This document shows, one piece after another, positions 45,222 to 54,559 of a stretch of DNA of 64,000 bases. Within the stretch, counting starts at the first letter, position 1; each line of letters begins with the position of its first letter. Made by a program: the position numbers and the translations under genes. Source of the stretch: Ponticoccus alexandrii (GTDB lineage Bacteria; Pseudomonadota; Alphaproteobacteria; Rhodobacterales; Rhodobacteraceae); assembly GCF_016806125.1 (NCBI RefSeq), contig NZ_CP047166.1, forward strand, positions 4,030,001-4,094,000. Direction: 5' to 3'. A model generated the notes under the pieces. The model made no database searches and was not told the DNA's origin. It saw only the letters and a list, made by a program, of their open reading frames with translations.

Positions 45222-46127
45222 TCAGGACGGGCGGCTGAGCACGCTACACAGCACATCGAGTTGCTCGAGCGTGTCGTAAGCAATACTCACCCGCCCTTTT
45301 TCCTGCCCGGGCTTGTGATCGATCTGCACTTTCATGCCCAGGGCCGCCGACAGATCGGCCTCCAGCGCCTTGGTATCGGCGTCCTTGTCAAAGCTGTAGC
45401 TGGCCGGATCAGGCTTCCGACGCGGGGCCGGGGCCTCGCCGCCTTTTGCAAGACGCTCCGCCTCGCGGACTGACAAACCCTTGCTGACGATGGTCTGCGC
45501 CAGACTTTCCGGGTCCCGCGATGTGACCAGCGTGCGGGCGTGGCCAGCGCTCAACTCCCCGGCGGTGACCATCTCCTGCACCGTCTCCGGCAGGTTGAGA
45601 AGGCGCAGCAGGTTGGCAATATGGCTCCGGCTTTTGCCGAGCGCTTCGGCCAGCTTTTCCTGCGTGTGACCGAATTTGAACATCAGTTGCCGGTAACCGG
45701 CCGCCTCTTCGATCGGGTTCAGATCGGCGCGCTGGATGTTCTCGATGATCGCGATTTCAAGAACCTCGGTGTCATCTAGGTCGCGCACGAGGACGGGCAC
45801 CTCGTGCAGCTGCGCCATCTGGGCCGCACGCCAGCGCCGCTCCCCCGCAACGATCTGAAAGCGATCGGGCTGCGTCGGATCGGTCCGGACGATCAGGGGC
45901 TGAATAACGCCCTTGGTCCGGATCGAGTTGGCCAGATCATCCAGCTGCGATTGCGTGAAAGAGCGACGGGGCTGGTCTGGATTCGGCGAGATCAGCTCTA
46001 CCGGAAGGACACGATCCGGCCGCCGGGGTGCTTCGGACTGGCTTTCCTGCTCGACCGGTGCGACGTCTGCCATCAGTGCGGACAGGCCACGGCCCAATCC
46101 CCGACGTTGTTCCTTGCGTTCCGCCAT
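45222..46127 (-). CDS. parB: ParB, chromosome partitioning protein
   Basis: This 301-residue CTP-dependent DNA clamp loads at parS and spreads. It has GLGRGLSALM at the N-terminus, NPDQPRR, the CTP-binding GERRWRAA and ENIQR motifs, a central helix-turn-helix (KLAEALGKSRSHIANLLRL) and a C-terminal dimer domain. It lies 17 bases after parA on the same strand and converges on hemW. Two perfect parS sites are 1.4 and 3.3 kb upstream. Confidence 0.97.
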   Translation of the reverse strand: MAERKEQRRGLGRGLSALMADVAPVEQESQSEAPRRPDRVLPVELISPNPDQPRRSFTQSQLDDLANSIRTKGVIQPLIVRTDPTQPDRFQIVAGERRWRAAQMAQLHEVPVLVRDLDDTEVLEIAIIENIQRADLNPIEEAAGYRQLMFKFGHTQEKLAEALGKSRSHIANLLRLLNLPETVQEMVTAGELSAGHARTLVTSRDPESLAQTIVSKGLSVREAERLAKGGEAPAPRRKPDPASYSFDKDADTKALEADLSAALGMKVQIDHKPGQEKGRVSIAYDTLEQLDVLCSVLSRPS

Positions 46128-46144
46128 CTTTTCTCCTTCGCGGC

Positions 46145-46948
46145 TCAGGCCGCGCGTTTTTCATTCTTTTCCAGCAATTCCTGCGCCAGCGCCCGATACG
46201 CTGCGGCACCCTTTGACAGTCCGTCGTAAGCCAGAACCGGCAGAGCGTAGGACGGCGCCTCGGAAACGCGGACGTTGCGCGGAATCACAGTTCGGAACAC
46301 GAGGTCCCCCAGATTGGCCCGCGCATCCGCTTCCACCTGCTGGGACAGGTTGTTGCGGGCATCGTACATCGTCATAACCACGCCTTCGATCCGCAGATCC
46401 GGGTTGGCGCTTTGCCGGACCTCGCGGATCGTCAGCATCAGCTGCGACAATCCTTCGAGGGCAAAAAACTCACTTTGCAGTGGCACAAGGACAGAATGGG
46501 CGGCCACCATCGCATTAACCGTCAGCAGGTTCAGAGAGGGTGGGCAATCAATGAGGATGACATCGAAACGGAAATCGTCGATGCCTTTCTGGCGGAGGGA
46601 GTCGTGCAATAGATAGCTGCGTTTCTCGTTGGAAAACAACTCGATATCCGCAGAGCTAAGGTCCACAGTTGCCGGAATCAGCGAGAGATTTTCCGTTCCC
46701 GTCGGCAGGATCACCTGAGAAAGATCGACATCGTCGAGCAGCAGGTCATAGGTCGTATAGGGACGATCATCCACGCCAAGCCCAGTAGAGGCATTGCCTT
46801 GCGGATCCAGGTCAACGACGAGCACCCTGTGCCCCATCTCGCATAGCGCCGCGCCCAGATTGATCGTCGTGGTGGTCTTGCCCACGCCACCTTTCTGGTT
46901 CGCGATGGCGATGATTTTCGGTCCGGCGAACCGGGTGGGATCAGACAT
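46145..46948 (-). CDS. parA: ParA, chromosome partitioning ATPase
   Basis: This 267-residue Walker-type ATPase moves ParB-parS complexes. The deviant Walker A motif KGGVGKTTT, the LVVDLDPQGNAS switch and ILIDCPPSLN are clear. There is no N-terminal helix-turn-helix, so it is of the chromosomal Soj type. The ATG overlaps the rsmG stop by 8 bases. In this group the order mnmE-mnmG-rsmG-parA-parB is standard. Confidence 0.97.
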   Translation of the reverse strand: MSDPTRFAGPKIIAIANQKGGVGKTTTTINLGAALCEMGHRVLVVDLDPQGNASTGLGVDDRPYTTYDLLLDDVDLSQVILPTGTENLSLIPATVDLSSADIELFSNEKRSYLLHDSLRQKGIDDFRFDVILIDCPPSLNLLTVNAMVAAHSVLVPLQSEFFALEGLSQLMLTIREVRQSANPDLRIEGVVMTMYDARNNLSQQVEADARANLGDLVFRTVIPRNVRVSEAPSYALPVLAYDGLSKGAAAYRALAQELLEKNEKRAA

Positions 46949-47561
46949 GGGAAAGCTCTCTCACTTCCAGAATGACGGCTTCGGGGTTTGTCTCGCTTGT
47001 ATGTGATTTGGCGTCAAAACGCCACTCCGCCCGCGCTTGCTCCAGTTCCTTTTTCCAACCGGCACCCTTGTGAAACAGGGCCATCGCGTTCTGGGCCAAG
47101 TGCGGATGCGCAATGCTAAACAAATCGGGCAGGGGCGCCAACGCCCGGGCAGAGATCACATCACTGGCCTGCGGGGCAAGGGCTTCGATCCGACAGGCCT
47201 GAACATCGGCGGGAACGCCTGTCTCACGTGCCACGGTTCTCAGGAACGTTGCCTTGCGTTGATCCGACTCGACAAGCGTCACGCGCCCCTGAAGCCCCGC
47301 GCCGGCGGCAAGGATGGCTACAACCAGCCCCGGGAAGCCCCCGCCGGATCCCAAGTCTGTCCAGCGTCGCCAATCCCTGCGGGCGAGGATAAAGATCTGT
47401 GCTGAGTCCCGAAAGTGCCGCTCTACCAAGGTCGGCAAGGTATTCGGAGAAACCAGGTTGATCACCGGATTCTATTTCTTCAGAAGCGTTTCATAAAGGG
47501 CCAGGCGCTCGAGTGTTTCACGTGAAACATCGGGGAACGCCTGTTCTAGAGCGGAAGTCAC
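46941..47561 (-). pseudogene. rsmG: rsmG (16S rRNA G527 methyltransferase) with in-frame amber codon
   Basis: RsmG makes m7G527 in 16S rRNA. The natural frame starts at a GTG at 47561, overlapping the mnmG stop by 4 bases. It reads [20 protein letters not shown] and then ALYETLLKK, followed by TAG (47472-47474), then NPVINLVSPNTL. Relatives have Trp at the TAG position. Only the part after an internal GTG at 47465 (174 residues) forms an uninterrupted frame, with the SAM loop DLGSGGGFPGLVVA intact. Options are a real nonsense mutation, use of the internal GTG (no good ribosome site seen), or a sequencing error. Confidence 0.8.
47514..47529. promoter_or_regulatory. parS: parS site (perfect) inside rsmG
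   Basis: TGTTTCACGTGAAACA is a perfect 16-bp palindrome and equals the bacterial parS consensus. It lies in the rsmG frame and encodes VSRET. ParB, encoded 1.4 kb away, should bind it. Confidence 0.92.
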
Positions 47562-49435
47562 GCAATCTTGCTCCGATCGCGCTGCCGAAGCTTGGCGAGG
47601 AGCAGAGTCAACGCGGCGGGCGTCATACCGTCCAACCTTGCTGCTTGCGCCAGCGACTCCGGGCGGCTGGCCTTGAGCTTTCCTTTCAACTCTGCCGACA
47701 GGCTCGACAACGCATCGTAATCAAAGTCCAAAGGTATTCGCAAATTTTCATCCCGACGCAGAGACTCTACGTCCCGCGACTGCCTGTCGATGTAATTCGC
47801 GTAAAGCGCTTCCTTTTCGATCTGCTGACCTGTCTCCTGATCAATTTCTGCAAAATCTGCGCTCAGCCCTTTGATTTGCTCAAAACGAACGTCTTTCAAG
47901 GACAGCACCTGGTAGGCGCTCCGCTTCGTCCCGTCCGCATTGACCGAAATGTCGAGTGCGCGCAACGCGGATGAAGACACCATATGGGCGTGCAACGCTG
48001 CGCGGCCGCGTTCAAGGTGATCCATTTTCTGTTCGAAGGCCCGCTGACGTGTTTCAGAGACACAGCCCAGCTCGACTCCGAGCGGAGTCAGCCGCTGGTC
48101 GGCGTTGTCCGCGCGAAGGCTCAGACGGAACTCTGCGCGGCTGGTGAACATCCGGTAAGGCTCTGTCACACCCCGGGTTGTAAGATCGTCCAACATGACA
48201 CCAATATAGCCGTCAGATCGGCGCATCAGAAACGGCGGTCGATCAAGACTTTCGCACGCGGCATTCAAGCCCGCGATCAAACCCTGTGCCGCAGCTTCTT
48301 CATATCCCGTCGTGCCGTTGATCTGACCCGCGAGATAGAGACCTTTCACGTCCCGAAGCGCAAGGGTCAATTGCAGCGCCCTAGGGTCCACATAATCGTA
48401 CTCGATGGCATAACCGGGTTGCAGTATCTCGGCTCGCTCAAGCCCCAAAATGGTCCGAACGTAGGCTTCCTGAACCTCCTGCGGAAGAGACGTGGAAATC
48501 CCGTTGGGGTAAATCGTGGAGTTCGACAGGCTTTCCGGCTCAAGGAAGATTTGATGCGAGTCCTTTTCCGAGAAACGCACCACCTTATCCTCGATCGAGG
48601 GGCAGTAGCGCGGACCGACCCCGTCAATATGACCACCGTACATGGCCGATCGGTTCAGGTTTTCTCGAATAATCTCATGGGTTTGAGCCGAGGTGTGTGT
48701 GATACCGCAGGCGACCTGACGCGCGACGGGACGACTGTTCACAAAGCTGAACATCACAGGGTCAGCGTCACCCGGTTGCATTTCCAACCGGGACCAATCG
48801 ATCGTGTTACCGTCCAACCGGGGTGGGGTACCGGTCTTCAAACGACCGGTGGGAAGATCGAGCGCGCGCATTCGATCTGCCAGCCGGTTGGACGGTTTGT
48901 CGCCCATGCGGCCACCGGGTGTCTTCTGATCGCCGATATGGATAACACCATTCAGGAAAGTTCCGCTGGTCAAGACGATTGTCTTGGCCGAGAGCGTGGT
49001 CCCGTCCGCCAAGACGATCCCATGGACGCGATCCTGCTCCATGGAAAAATCAATCACCTCACCGACAACCACCTGCAGCCCGTCGATACCGGCCAGGATT
49101 TTCTGCATAGCCTGGGCATAAAGAACGCGATCCGCCTGGGCGCGGGGCCCTTGGACTGCAGGACCTTTACGGCGATTCAAGAGACGGAACTGTATCCCGG
49201 CTTCATCGGCGACCCGCGCCATGATCCCGTCAAGCGCGTCGATTTCACGAACGAGGTGACCTTTGCCAAGCCCGCCAATGGCCGGATTGCACGACATGAC
49301 GCCCAGATCGGACGCGCGAAGCGTCACAAGGGCAGTTCTTGCACCCATGCGGGCAGAGGCGGCCGCCGCCTCGGTTCCCGCATGGCCACCACCCACAACA
49401 ATCACATCGAAGTCGCAATGTTTCACGTGAAACAC
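47558..49435 (-). CDS. mnmG: MnmG (GidA), tRNA U34 carboxymethylaminomethyl synthase subunit
   Basis: With MnmE this FAD protein modifies U34 of certain tRNAs. The 625-residue protein has [16 protein letters not shown] (FAD loop), [26 protein letters not shown] and the conserved C-terminal tail. The outermost start is a GTG at 49435 only one base after AAGGAG, too close for good initiation. The GTG at 49426 (spacing 8) is better and removes MFH. The first codons are formed by a perfect parS site. mnmE ends 3 bases upstream. Confidence 0.96.
   Translation of the reverse strand: MFHVKHCDFDVIVVGGGHAGTEAAAASARMGARTALVTLRASDLGVMSCNPAIGGLGKGHLVREIDALDGIMARVADEAGIQFRLLNRRKGPAVQGPRAQADRVLYAQAMQKILAGIDGLQVVVGEVIDFSMEQDRVHGIVLADGTTLSAKTIVLTSGTFLNGVIHIGDQKTPGGRMGDKPSNRLADRMRALDLPTGRLKTGTPPRLDGNTIDWSRLEMQPGDADPVMFSFVNSRPVARQVACGITHTSAQTHEIIRENLNRSAMYGGHIDGVGPRYCPSIEDKVVRFSEKDSHQIFLEPESLSNSTIYPNGISTSLPQEVQEAYVRTILGLERAEILQPGYAIEYDYVDPRALQLTLALRDVKGLYLAGQINGTTGYEEAAAQGLIAGLNAACESLDRPPFLMRRSDGYIGVMLDDLTTRGVTEPYRMFTSRAEFRLSLRADNADQRLTPLGVELGCVSETRQRAFEQKMDHLERGRAALHAHMVSSSALRALDISVNADGTKRSAYQVLSLKDVRFEQIKGLSADFAEIDQETGQQIEKEALYANYIDRQSRDVESLRRDENLRIPLDFDYDALSSLSAELKGKLKASRPESLAQAARLDGMTPAALTLLLAKLRQRDRSKIA
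49419..49434. promoter_or_regulatory. parS: parS site (perfect) at the mnmG start
   Basis: A second perfect TGTTTCACGTGAAACA covers the first codons of mnmG (read FHVKH) and lies directly after the AAGGAG ribosome site. Two perfect copies 1.9 kb apart near parAB strongly support a centromere region. Confidence 0.93.
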
Positions 49436-49438
49436 TCC

Positions 49439-50725
49439 TTACTTGCCGACACAAAAATTGGCGAAGATTTCGTCCAGCAAGTGTTCCACATCGACGTAAC
49501 CAAGAAGGCTCTCCATTCGACGGGCCGCGACTCGCACGTTCTCGCTAACCACATCATACAGGTCAGGTCCGTCCTGCAAAAGGCCCAACGCGTCGGCAAG
49601 AAGAGTTCCGCCGTCTTCCAGCATCATCCGGTGACGCTCTCGCGACGACAGGCTGACCCGCTGGACACGCTCTGCAAGCGTCTCTTGAATATGCCGCTGC
49701 AAGGCCTCAACGCCATGCCCAGTCTGACCGGAAATGCCGTTCACGCCATCGACAGGGCTATCCTGTTTGGCGGTCAGAACCAGATCTCCGGGCCTGACCT
49801 CAATAATGGGTGCCTCGCCAGCGGGAACCAGATGGACCCTCAGATCGGCTTCGTCGGCCCGCGCCCGGGCGCGCGCGACGCCGATGGCTTCCACCGTATC
49901 CGTCGTCTCGCGCAACCCGGCAGTGTCCAGAACCACAACAGGCAAGCCGTTGATGTCCATCCGAACCTCGAGCACGTCGCGGGTCGTCCCGGCGACCTCT
50001 GACGTGATGGCCGCCTCACGACCGGCAAGGTGATTCAACAGGGTCGACTTACCTGCGTTGGGCGGGCCAACAATAGCAACCTCAAAGCCGGTCCGAATTC
50101 GCTCGGCCACGGTCAGCCCGGCGAGCTCTGCCTTCACCTCCGTCAGGACAGAGGTCACAAGATCGCGAACTTCATCTGACACATCGACGGGCACATCTTC
50201 ATCGGCGAAGTCGATGGTCGCTTCAAGAAGCGAAGCCGCCCGCACAAGGCTGCGCCGCCAGTCATGCACCCGCGCGCCCAGATCGCCGGACAGAACCTTC
50301 AGGGCTTGCTGCCTCTGAACTTCTGTCTCGGCATCGATCAGGTCGGACAGGCCCTCGACCTGTGTCAGATCCATGCTGCCGGTTTCCAGGGCCCGACGTG
50401 TGAACTCACCGGGTTCTGCAAGACGCAGCCCCGGCAAAACGCTAATCGCCCGAAGCACAGCCCGCTGAACCGCGATGCTGCCATGCAGATGAAACTCTGC
50501 GATCCGTTCGCCGGTAAAACTGCGCCCGTCTTCGAAGAGCAGGACAAGCGCCTGATCCAAAAAGGCACCGTCCTGATCGCGAAGAACCCGCAAAGCGGCC
50601 TGCCGCGGCGCGGGCAGGGGCGTCGCCAGTCTCTCGACGACCTCCCAGGCATGCGGGCCGGAGAGTCGTACGATTGACACACCCGCCCGGCCCGGTGCGC
50701 TTGCAAGCGCGTAGATGGTGTCCAT
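49439..50725 (-). CDS. mnmE: MnmE (TrmE), tRNA modification GTPase
   Basis: This 428-residue partner of MnmG has an N-terminal tetrahydrofolate-binding domain (DTIYALASAPGRAGVSIVRLSG split over residues 2-23), helical domain, and an inserted GTPase domain with G1 GPPNAGKST, G2 GTTRD and G3 DTAG. The G4 motif, normally NKxD, reads AKQD (49760-49771). The C-terminal CVGK motif with the essential Cys is present. It lies 7 bases after rho. Confidence 0.95.
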   Translation of the reverse strand: MDTIYALASAPGRAGVSIVRLSGPHAWEVVERLATPLPAPRQAALRVLRDQDGAFLDQALVLLFEDGRSFTGERIAEFHLHGSIAVQRAVLRAISVLPGLRLAEPGEFTRRALETGSMDLTQVEGLSDLIDAETEVQRQQALKVLSGDLGARVHDWRRSLVRAASLLEATIDFADEDVPVDVSDEVRDLVTSVLTEVKAELAGLTVAERIRTGFEVAIVGPPNAGKSTLLNHLAGREAAITSEVAGTTRDVLEVRMDINGLPVVVLDTAGLRETTDTVEAIGVARARARADEADLRVHLVPAGEAPIIEVRPGDLVLTAKQDSPVDGVNGISGQTGHGVEALQRHIQETLAERVQRVSLSSRERHRMMLEDGGTLLADALGLLQDGPDLYDVVSENVRVAARRMESLLGYVDVEHLLDEIFANFCVGK

Positions 50726-50732
50726 AGCAGCC

Positions 50733-52004
50733 TCAGCTGTTCATGGAGTCGAAGAATTCCGAATTCGTCTTGGTCTGCTTCAGCTTCGAGATCAGGAACT
50801 CGACTGCATCCGTCGTGCCCATCGGGTTCAGGATACGGCGCAGGACAAAGGTCTTTTGCAGATCGGTCTTGTCGACCAGAAGATCCTCTTTCCGGGTGCC
50901 CGACTTGAGGATGTCCAGAGCGGGGAAGACCCGTTTGTCCGCCACCTTCCGGTCCAGCACGATCTCGGAGTTGCCGGTGCCCTTGAACTCTTCGAAGATC
51001 ACCTCGTCCATGCGCGATCCCGTGTCGATCAGTGCCGTGGCAATGATCGTCAGCGAGCCGCCTTCCTCGATGTTGCGCGCCGCGCCGAAGAAGCGCTTGG
51101 GCCGCTGCAGGGCATTCGCATCCACACCGCCGGTCAGAACCTTGCCGGAGGAGGGCACCACAGTATTGAAGGCTCTACCAAGTCTTGTGATGGAATCCAG
51201 AAGGATGACTACATCTCGCTTGTGTTCCACAAGCCTCTTGGCCTTCTCGATGACCATCTCGGACACGGCAACGTGCCGCTGTGCTGGTTCGTCGAAGGTC
51301 GAAGACACAACCTCACCCTTCACGGACCGCTGCATATCGGTGACTTCTTCCGGGCGTTCGTCGATCAGCAGGACGATCAGATAACACTCGGGGTGGTTCT
51401 TCTCGATCGAGTTGGCGATGTTCTGCAAGAGCACCGTCTTACCGGTGCGCGGCGGCGCCACGATCAGCGAGCGCTGTCCTTTGCCGATTGGCGCGACCAG
51501 GTCGATGATGCGCGCAGAGCGGTCCTTGATGGTTGGATCCTCGATCTCCATCTTCAGGCGTTCGTCGGGGTACAGCGGCGTCAGGTTGTCGAAGGCGATC
51601 TTGTGGCGCGCGCGCTCCGGGTCCTCGAAGTTGATCTTCGAGACCGCGACCAGGGCGAAATAGCGCTCTTCGTTGTCCGGTGCGCGGATCTCTCCCTCGA
51701 TGCTGTCTCCGGTCCGCAGAGAGTGCTTACGGATCATGTCTGGCGAGACATAAATGTCGTCGGGGCCCGGCAGGTAGTTGGCCTCGGGCGAGCGCAGGAA
51801 GCCAAAGCCGTCCTGAAGCACCTCCAGCACCCCGTCGCCGAAGATTTGCCAGCCCTCATCCGCCCGCTCGCGCAGGATCTGGAACATCATCTCGCCCTTG
51901 CGCATGGTCGAGGCGTTCTCGATCTCCAGCTCTTCGGCCATGGCCAGAAGATCCTTCGGAGACTGCGCCTTCAGATCGGCGAGGTTCAGCTTTTCTTCAG
52001 TCAT
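50733..52004 (-). CDS. rho: Transcription termination factor Rho
   Basis: Rho is the hexameric RNA helicase that terminates untranslated transcripts. The 423-residue protein has the N-terminal Rho domain ([18 protein letters not shown]), the cold-shock-like RNA-binding part ([22 protein letters not shown]), Walker A PPRTGKT and the Q/R-loop region [10 protein letters not shown]. It begins the minus-strand run rho-mnmE-mnmG-rsmG-parA-parB. Its leader and promoter must lie in the gap before maf. Confidence 0.97.
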   Translation of the reverse strand: MTEEKLNLADLKAQSPKDLLAMAEELEIENASTMRKGEMMFQILRERADEGWQIFGDGVLEVLQDGFGFLRSPEANYLPGPDDIYVSPDMIRKHSLRTGDSIEGEIRAPDNEERYFALVAVSKINFEDPERARHKIAFDNLTPLYPDERLKMEIEDPTIKDRSARIIDLVAPIGKGQRSLIVAPPRTGKTVLLQNIANSIEKNHPECYLIVLLIDERPEEVTDMQRSVKGEVVSSTFDEPAQRHVAVSEMVIEKAKRLVEHKRDVVILLDSITRLGRAFNTVVPSSGKVLTGGVDANALQRPKRFFGAARNIEEGGSLTIIATALIDTGSRMDEVIFEEFKGTGNSEIVLDRKVADKRVFPALDILKSGTRKEDLLVDKTDLQKTFVLRRILNPMGTTDAVEFLISKLKQTKTNSEFFDSMNS

Positions 52005-52533
52005 GGGACACTCTGTCAGAACCGGGAGAAGGCTCTGCTTTTCTATGAATAGGGGAAGACCGCTTCGGGACCGAAGCTGGGAAGGGTGCTAGACCACCGG
52101 GACCATGCAAGTCAACGCTGAAAGCCGGAAGTCCGTTGACACTGAATAAATAGAAAAGATGAAAGGATTTTGAAGTGTGTTGTGTGACGATTTTCTGTGG
52201 ATCATTGATATGTCCGTCAGATCGCCCACAGGGAACACCGCTGGGGAAAACCTTGTGCAGGACTTCGGGACCGTGATGAACATGTCGAAATTCTTGGCGT
52301 AAAGATAAGGGCTTAGATCCAAATTCAGGGGGGCTTGGGCTTGGGTATATCCCTGCGTGCAACAGCGCGTCGGGGCCATCTCTCACAGCTGCTGAGTTAT
52401 CCTCACTCACAGGTCGACAGGTTCGGGAAACCGCCTGAAAACCGCGGAAACGGCCCCCAGTCTTGCAACCGCTTGGGTTTTTCCTCAGAACCATCGCACA
52501 GTGCCACACAAACCTGTCCCCGAAGTTGTCCCC
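52005..52533. other. oriC: Predicted chromosomal origin of replication (oriC)
   Basis: This 529-base gap has no convincing gene and is the only long AT-enriched gap here. An AT-rich stretch (about 52141-52190) is followed by TGTGGATCA at 52196-52204, which reads TGATCCACA on the minus strand, the Caulobacter G-box bound by DnaA. Further DnaA-box-like words are TTATCCTCA (52397-52405), TTTTCCCCA (minus, 52242-52250) and TTGTCCCCA (52526-52534). The surrounding order parB-parA-rsmG-mnmG-mnmE-rho / maf-aroE-coaE-dnaQ is that of the Caulobacter origin. It must also hold the rho and maf promoters. Confidence 0.65.
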
Positions 52534-53133
52534 ATGAATCTTGACCTTGTCCTCGCTTCCGGCTCTTCGACGCGGGCGGAACTGCTCCGAAATGCCGGTT
52601 TGGCCATTCAGCTCGAATCGCCTCGGGTGGATGAAGAGGCGATAAAGGCGTCGCTGATGCACGAGGGCGCGAATCCCCGCGACATTGCCGACGCTCTGGC
52701 CGAGGCGAAGGCGCAGAAGGTGGGCCGGAAGTGTCCCGAGGCGCTTGTCCTTGGTTGCGATCAGGTGCTGGAGTTCGACCGCCGCGTGATCTCCAAGCCG
52801 GAAAGCCGCGAAGAGGCCCGCGCCCAGGTCGAGATGCTGCGCGGTCAGAGCCACCGGCTGCTGTCCGCTGCGGTGCTTTACCACGAGGGCCGGGCCATCT
52901 GGCGCCACGTCGGAACCGCGCGTCTGACCATGCGCGCGGTGTCCGACGACTACCTGACCGCGTATATAGACCGGAACTGGCCCGATGTCGGCGCCTCGGT
53001 TGGGGGCTACAAGCTCGAATCCGAAGGCGTCCGCCTGTTTTCGCGCATCGAAGGCGACCATTTCACCATCCTCGGCCTTCCGCTTCTGGAACTTCTGAAT
53101 TTTCTCTCGATACGAGGCAGCATACCCGCATGA
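52534..53133 (+). CDS. maf: Maf-like nucleotide pyrophosphatase
   Basis: Maf proteins hydrolyse modified or canonical nucleoside triphosphates. The 199-residue protein has [20 protein letters not shown], the [17 protein letters not shown] segment and the C-terminal GGYKLESEG. The start at 52534 ([12 protein letters not shown]) matches the family; an open frame from 52501 is longer but without support. It is the first gene of maf-aroE-coaE-dnaQ. Its stop overlaps aroE by 4 bases. Confidence 0.94.
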   Translation: MNLDLVLASGSSTRAELLRNAGLAIQLESPRVDEEAIKASLMHEGANPRDIADALAEAKAQKVGRKCPEALVLGCDQVLEFDRRVISKPESREEARAQVEMLRGQSHRLLSAAVLYHEGRAIWRHVGTARLTMRAVSDDYLTAYIDRNWPDVGASVGGYKLESEGVRLFSRIEGDHFTILGLPLLELLNFLSIRGSIPA

Positions 53134-53963
53134 CCCTCTCCCGTATCCCGCTGGCCGCCGTCATCGGTTCCCCGATCGCGCATTCCCGTTCTCCGCGCCT
53201 GTTTCGCCACTGGCTGCGCAAATACGGCATGCCCGGCCATTATATCCCGATGGAGGTTCCCGCCGAGCGGCTGGAAGAGACCCTGCGTCTTCTGCCCGAC
53301 CTAGGTTTCGTCGGGCTGAACGTCACCATTCCCTACAAGGAAAAGGTGATGGAGATCGCCGACCAGGTGTCCGACCGCGCGACGCTGATCGGCGCTGCGA
53401 ACACGCTGATCTTCCGCAAGGATGGACTCATTCATGCGGACAACACCGATGGCTACGGCTTTGTCGAGAACCTGCGCCAGTCGGCGCCGGACTGGCAGCC
53501 CGAGGCTGGGCCTGCGACGGTTTTCGGAGCAGGCGGCGCGGCGCGGGCCGTCGTTGCCTCGCTGCTTGACGTGGGCGTGCCCGAAGTCCGGCTGACCAAC
53601 CGTACCCGCCCGCGCGCCGAGAAGCTGCGCGAGGATTTCGGCAACAAGGTGCAGGTCTATGACTGGGTGCAGGCGGGCAATATCGTCGAGGGCTGCGCCA
53701 CCGTGGTCAATACCACCTCGCTGGGCATGACGGGCAAGCCCGAGCTTCGCGTTCCGCTGGATGCCATCGGCCCGGACATGCTGGTCACGGACCTTGTTTA
53801 CACGCCGCTTGAAACCCGGCTGCTGCGCGAGGCGAAAGAGCAGGGCGCCCAGACCGTCGATGGTCTGGGCATGTTGTTGCATCAGGCCGTACCCGGGTTT
53901 GAACGCTGGTTCGGCATCCGTCCCGAGGTTGACGAGGCCACGCGCAGGGCCATCCTGGGATGA
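53130..53963 (+). CDS. aroE: Shikimate dehydrogenase
   Basis: AroE reduces 3-dehydroshikimate with NADPH. The 277-residue protein has [24 protein letters not shown] with the catalytic Lys, NTDGYGF and the NADP loop GAGGAARAV followed by NRTRPRAE. The start overlaps the maf stop (ATGA) and the stop overlaps coaE in the same way. Confidence 0.96.
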   Translation: MTLSRIPLAAVIGSPIAHSRSPRLFRHWLRKYGMPGHYIPMEVPAERLEETLRLLPDLGFVGLNVTIPYKEKVMEIADQVSDRATLIGAANTLIFRKDGLIHADNTDGYGFVENLRQSAPDWQPEAGPATVFGAGGAARAVVASLLDVGVPEVRLTNRTRPRAEKLREDFGNKVQVYDWVQAGNIVEGCATVVNTTSLGMTGKPELRVPLDAIGPDMLVTDLVYTPLETRLLREAKEQGAQTVDGLGMLLHQAVPGFERWFGIRPEVDEATRRAILG

Positions 53964-54559
53964 GCTTTCGCCTTGGTCTGACCGGCTCCATCGGCATGGG
54001 CAAGTCGACGACCGCTCAGATGTTCGCGGCAGAGGGCTGTGCCGTCTGGGACGCGGATGCGGCTGTACACCGCTTGTATGCAAAGGATGGGTCAGCGGTC
54101 GAACCGCTGACCCGGGCCTTTCCCGCGGCGATTGACGCGGGCGCGGTGTCGCGTGACCGGCTACGATCGGTGATCGCGACGGACAAGACCGCGCTGGCGC
54201 GGATCGAGGCCATCGTGCATCCGCTTGTCCGACAGGACCGCGAGGCCTTTGCTTCTGCCGCGACCAGCGCGGTCACCGTCTTCGACATTCCGCTGCTGTT
54301 CGAAACCGGCGGCGATGCCGAGATGGACGCAACCGCCTGCGTCACCGTCCCGCCAGAGGTGCAGCGCAAGCGGGTGCTGGACCGTGGCACCATGACGGCA
54401 GCGGATCTGGACACCATTCTTTCGCGCCAGATGCCCAATGCCGAGAAATGCCGCCGCGCCACCTATGTCATTGAGACCGATACGCTTGAGACCGCGCGCC
54501 GACAGGTGCAGAACATCCTGAGGGACATCCGGGCCAGACTGGGAGAAGATCATGCGTGA
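53960..54559 (+). CDS. coaE: Dephospho-CoA kinase
   Basis: CoaE performs the last step of CoA synthesis. The 199-residue P-loop kinase has [26 protein letters not shown] and [12 protein letters not shown]. It is coupled to aroE by a 4-base overlap and its stop overlaps dnaQ by 8 bases. Confidence 0.96.
   Translation: MSFRLGLTGSIGMGKSTTAQMFAAEGCAVWDADAAVHRLYAKDGSAVEPLTRAFPAAIDAGAVSRDRLRSVIATDKTALARIEAIVHPLVRQDREAFASAATSAVTVFDIPLLFETGGDAEMDATACVTVPPEVQRKRVLDRGTMTAADLDTILSRQMPNAEKCRRATYVIETDTLETARRQVQNILRDIRARLGEDHA

Noticed and set aside
52089-52379. 96-codon open frame in the rho-maf gap
   Set aside because: No ribosome site and no recognisable protein pattern; the region is better explained as replication origin and promoters.
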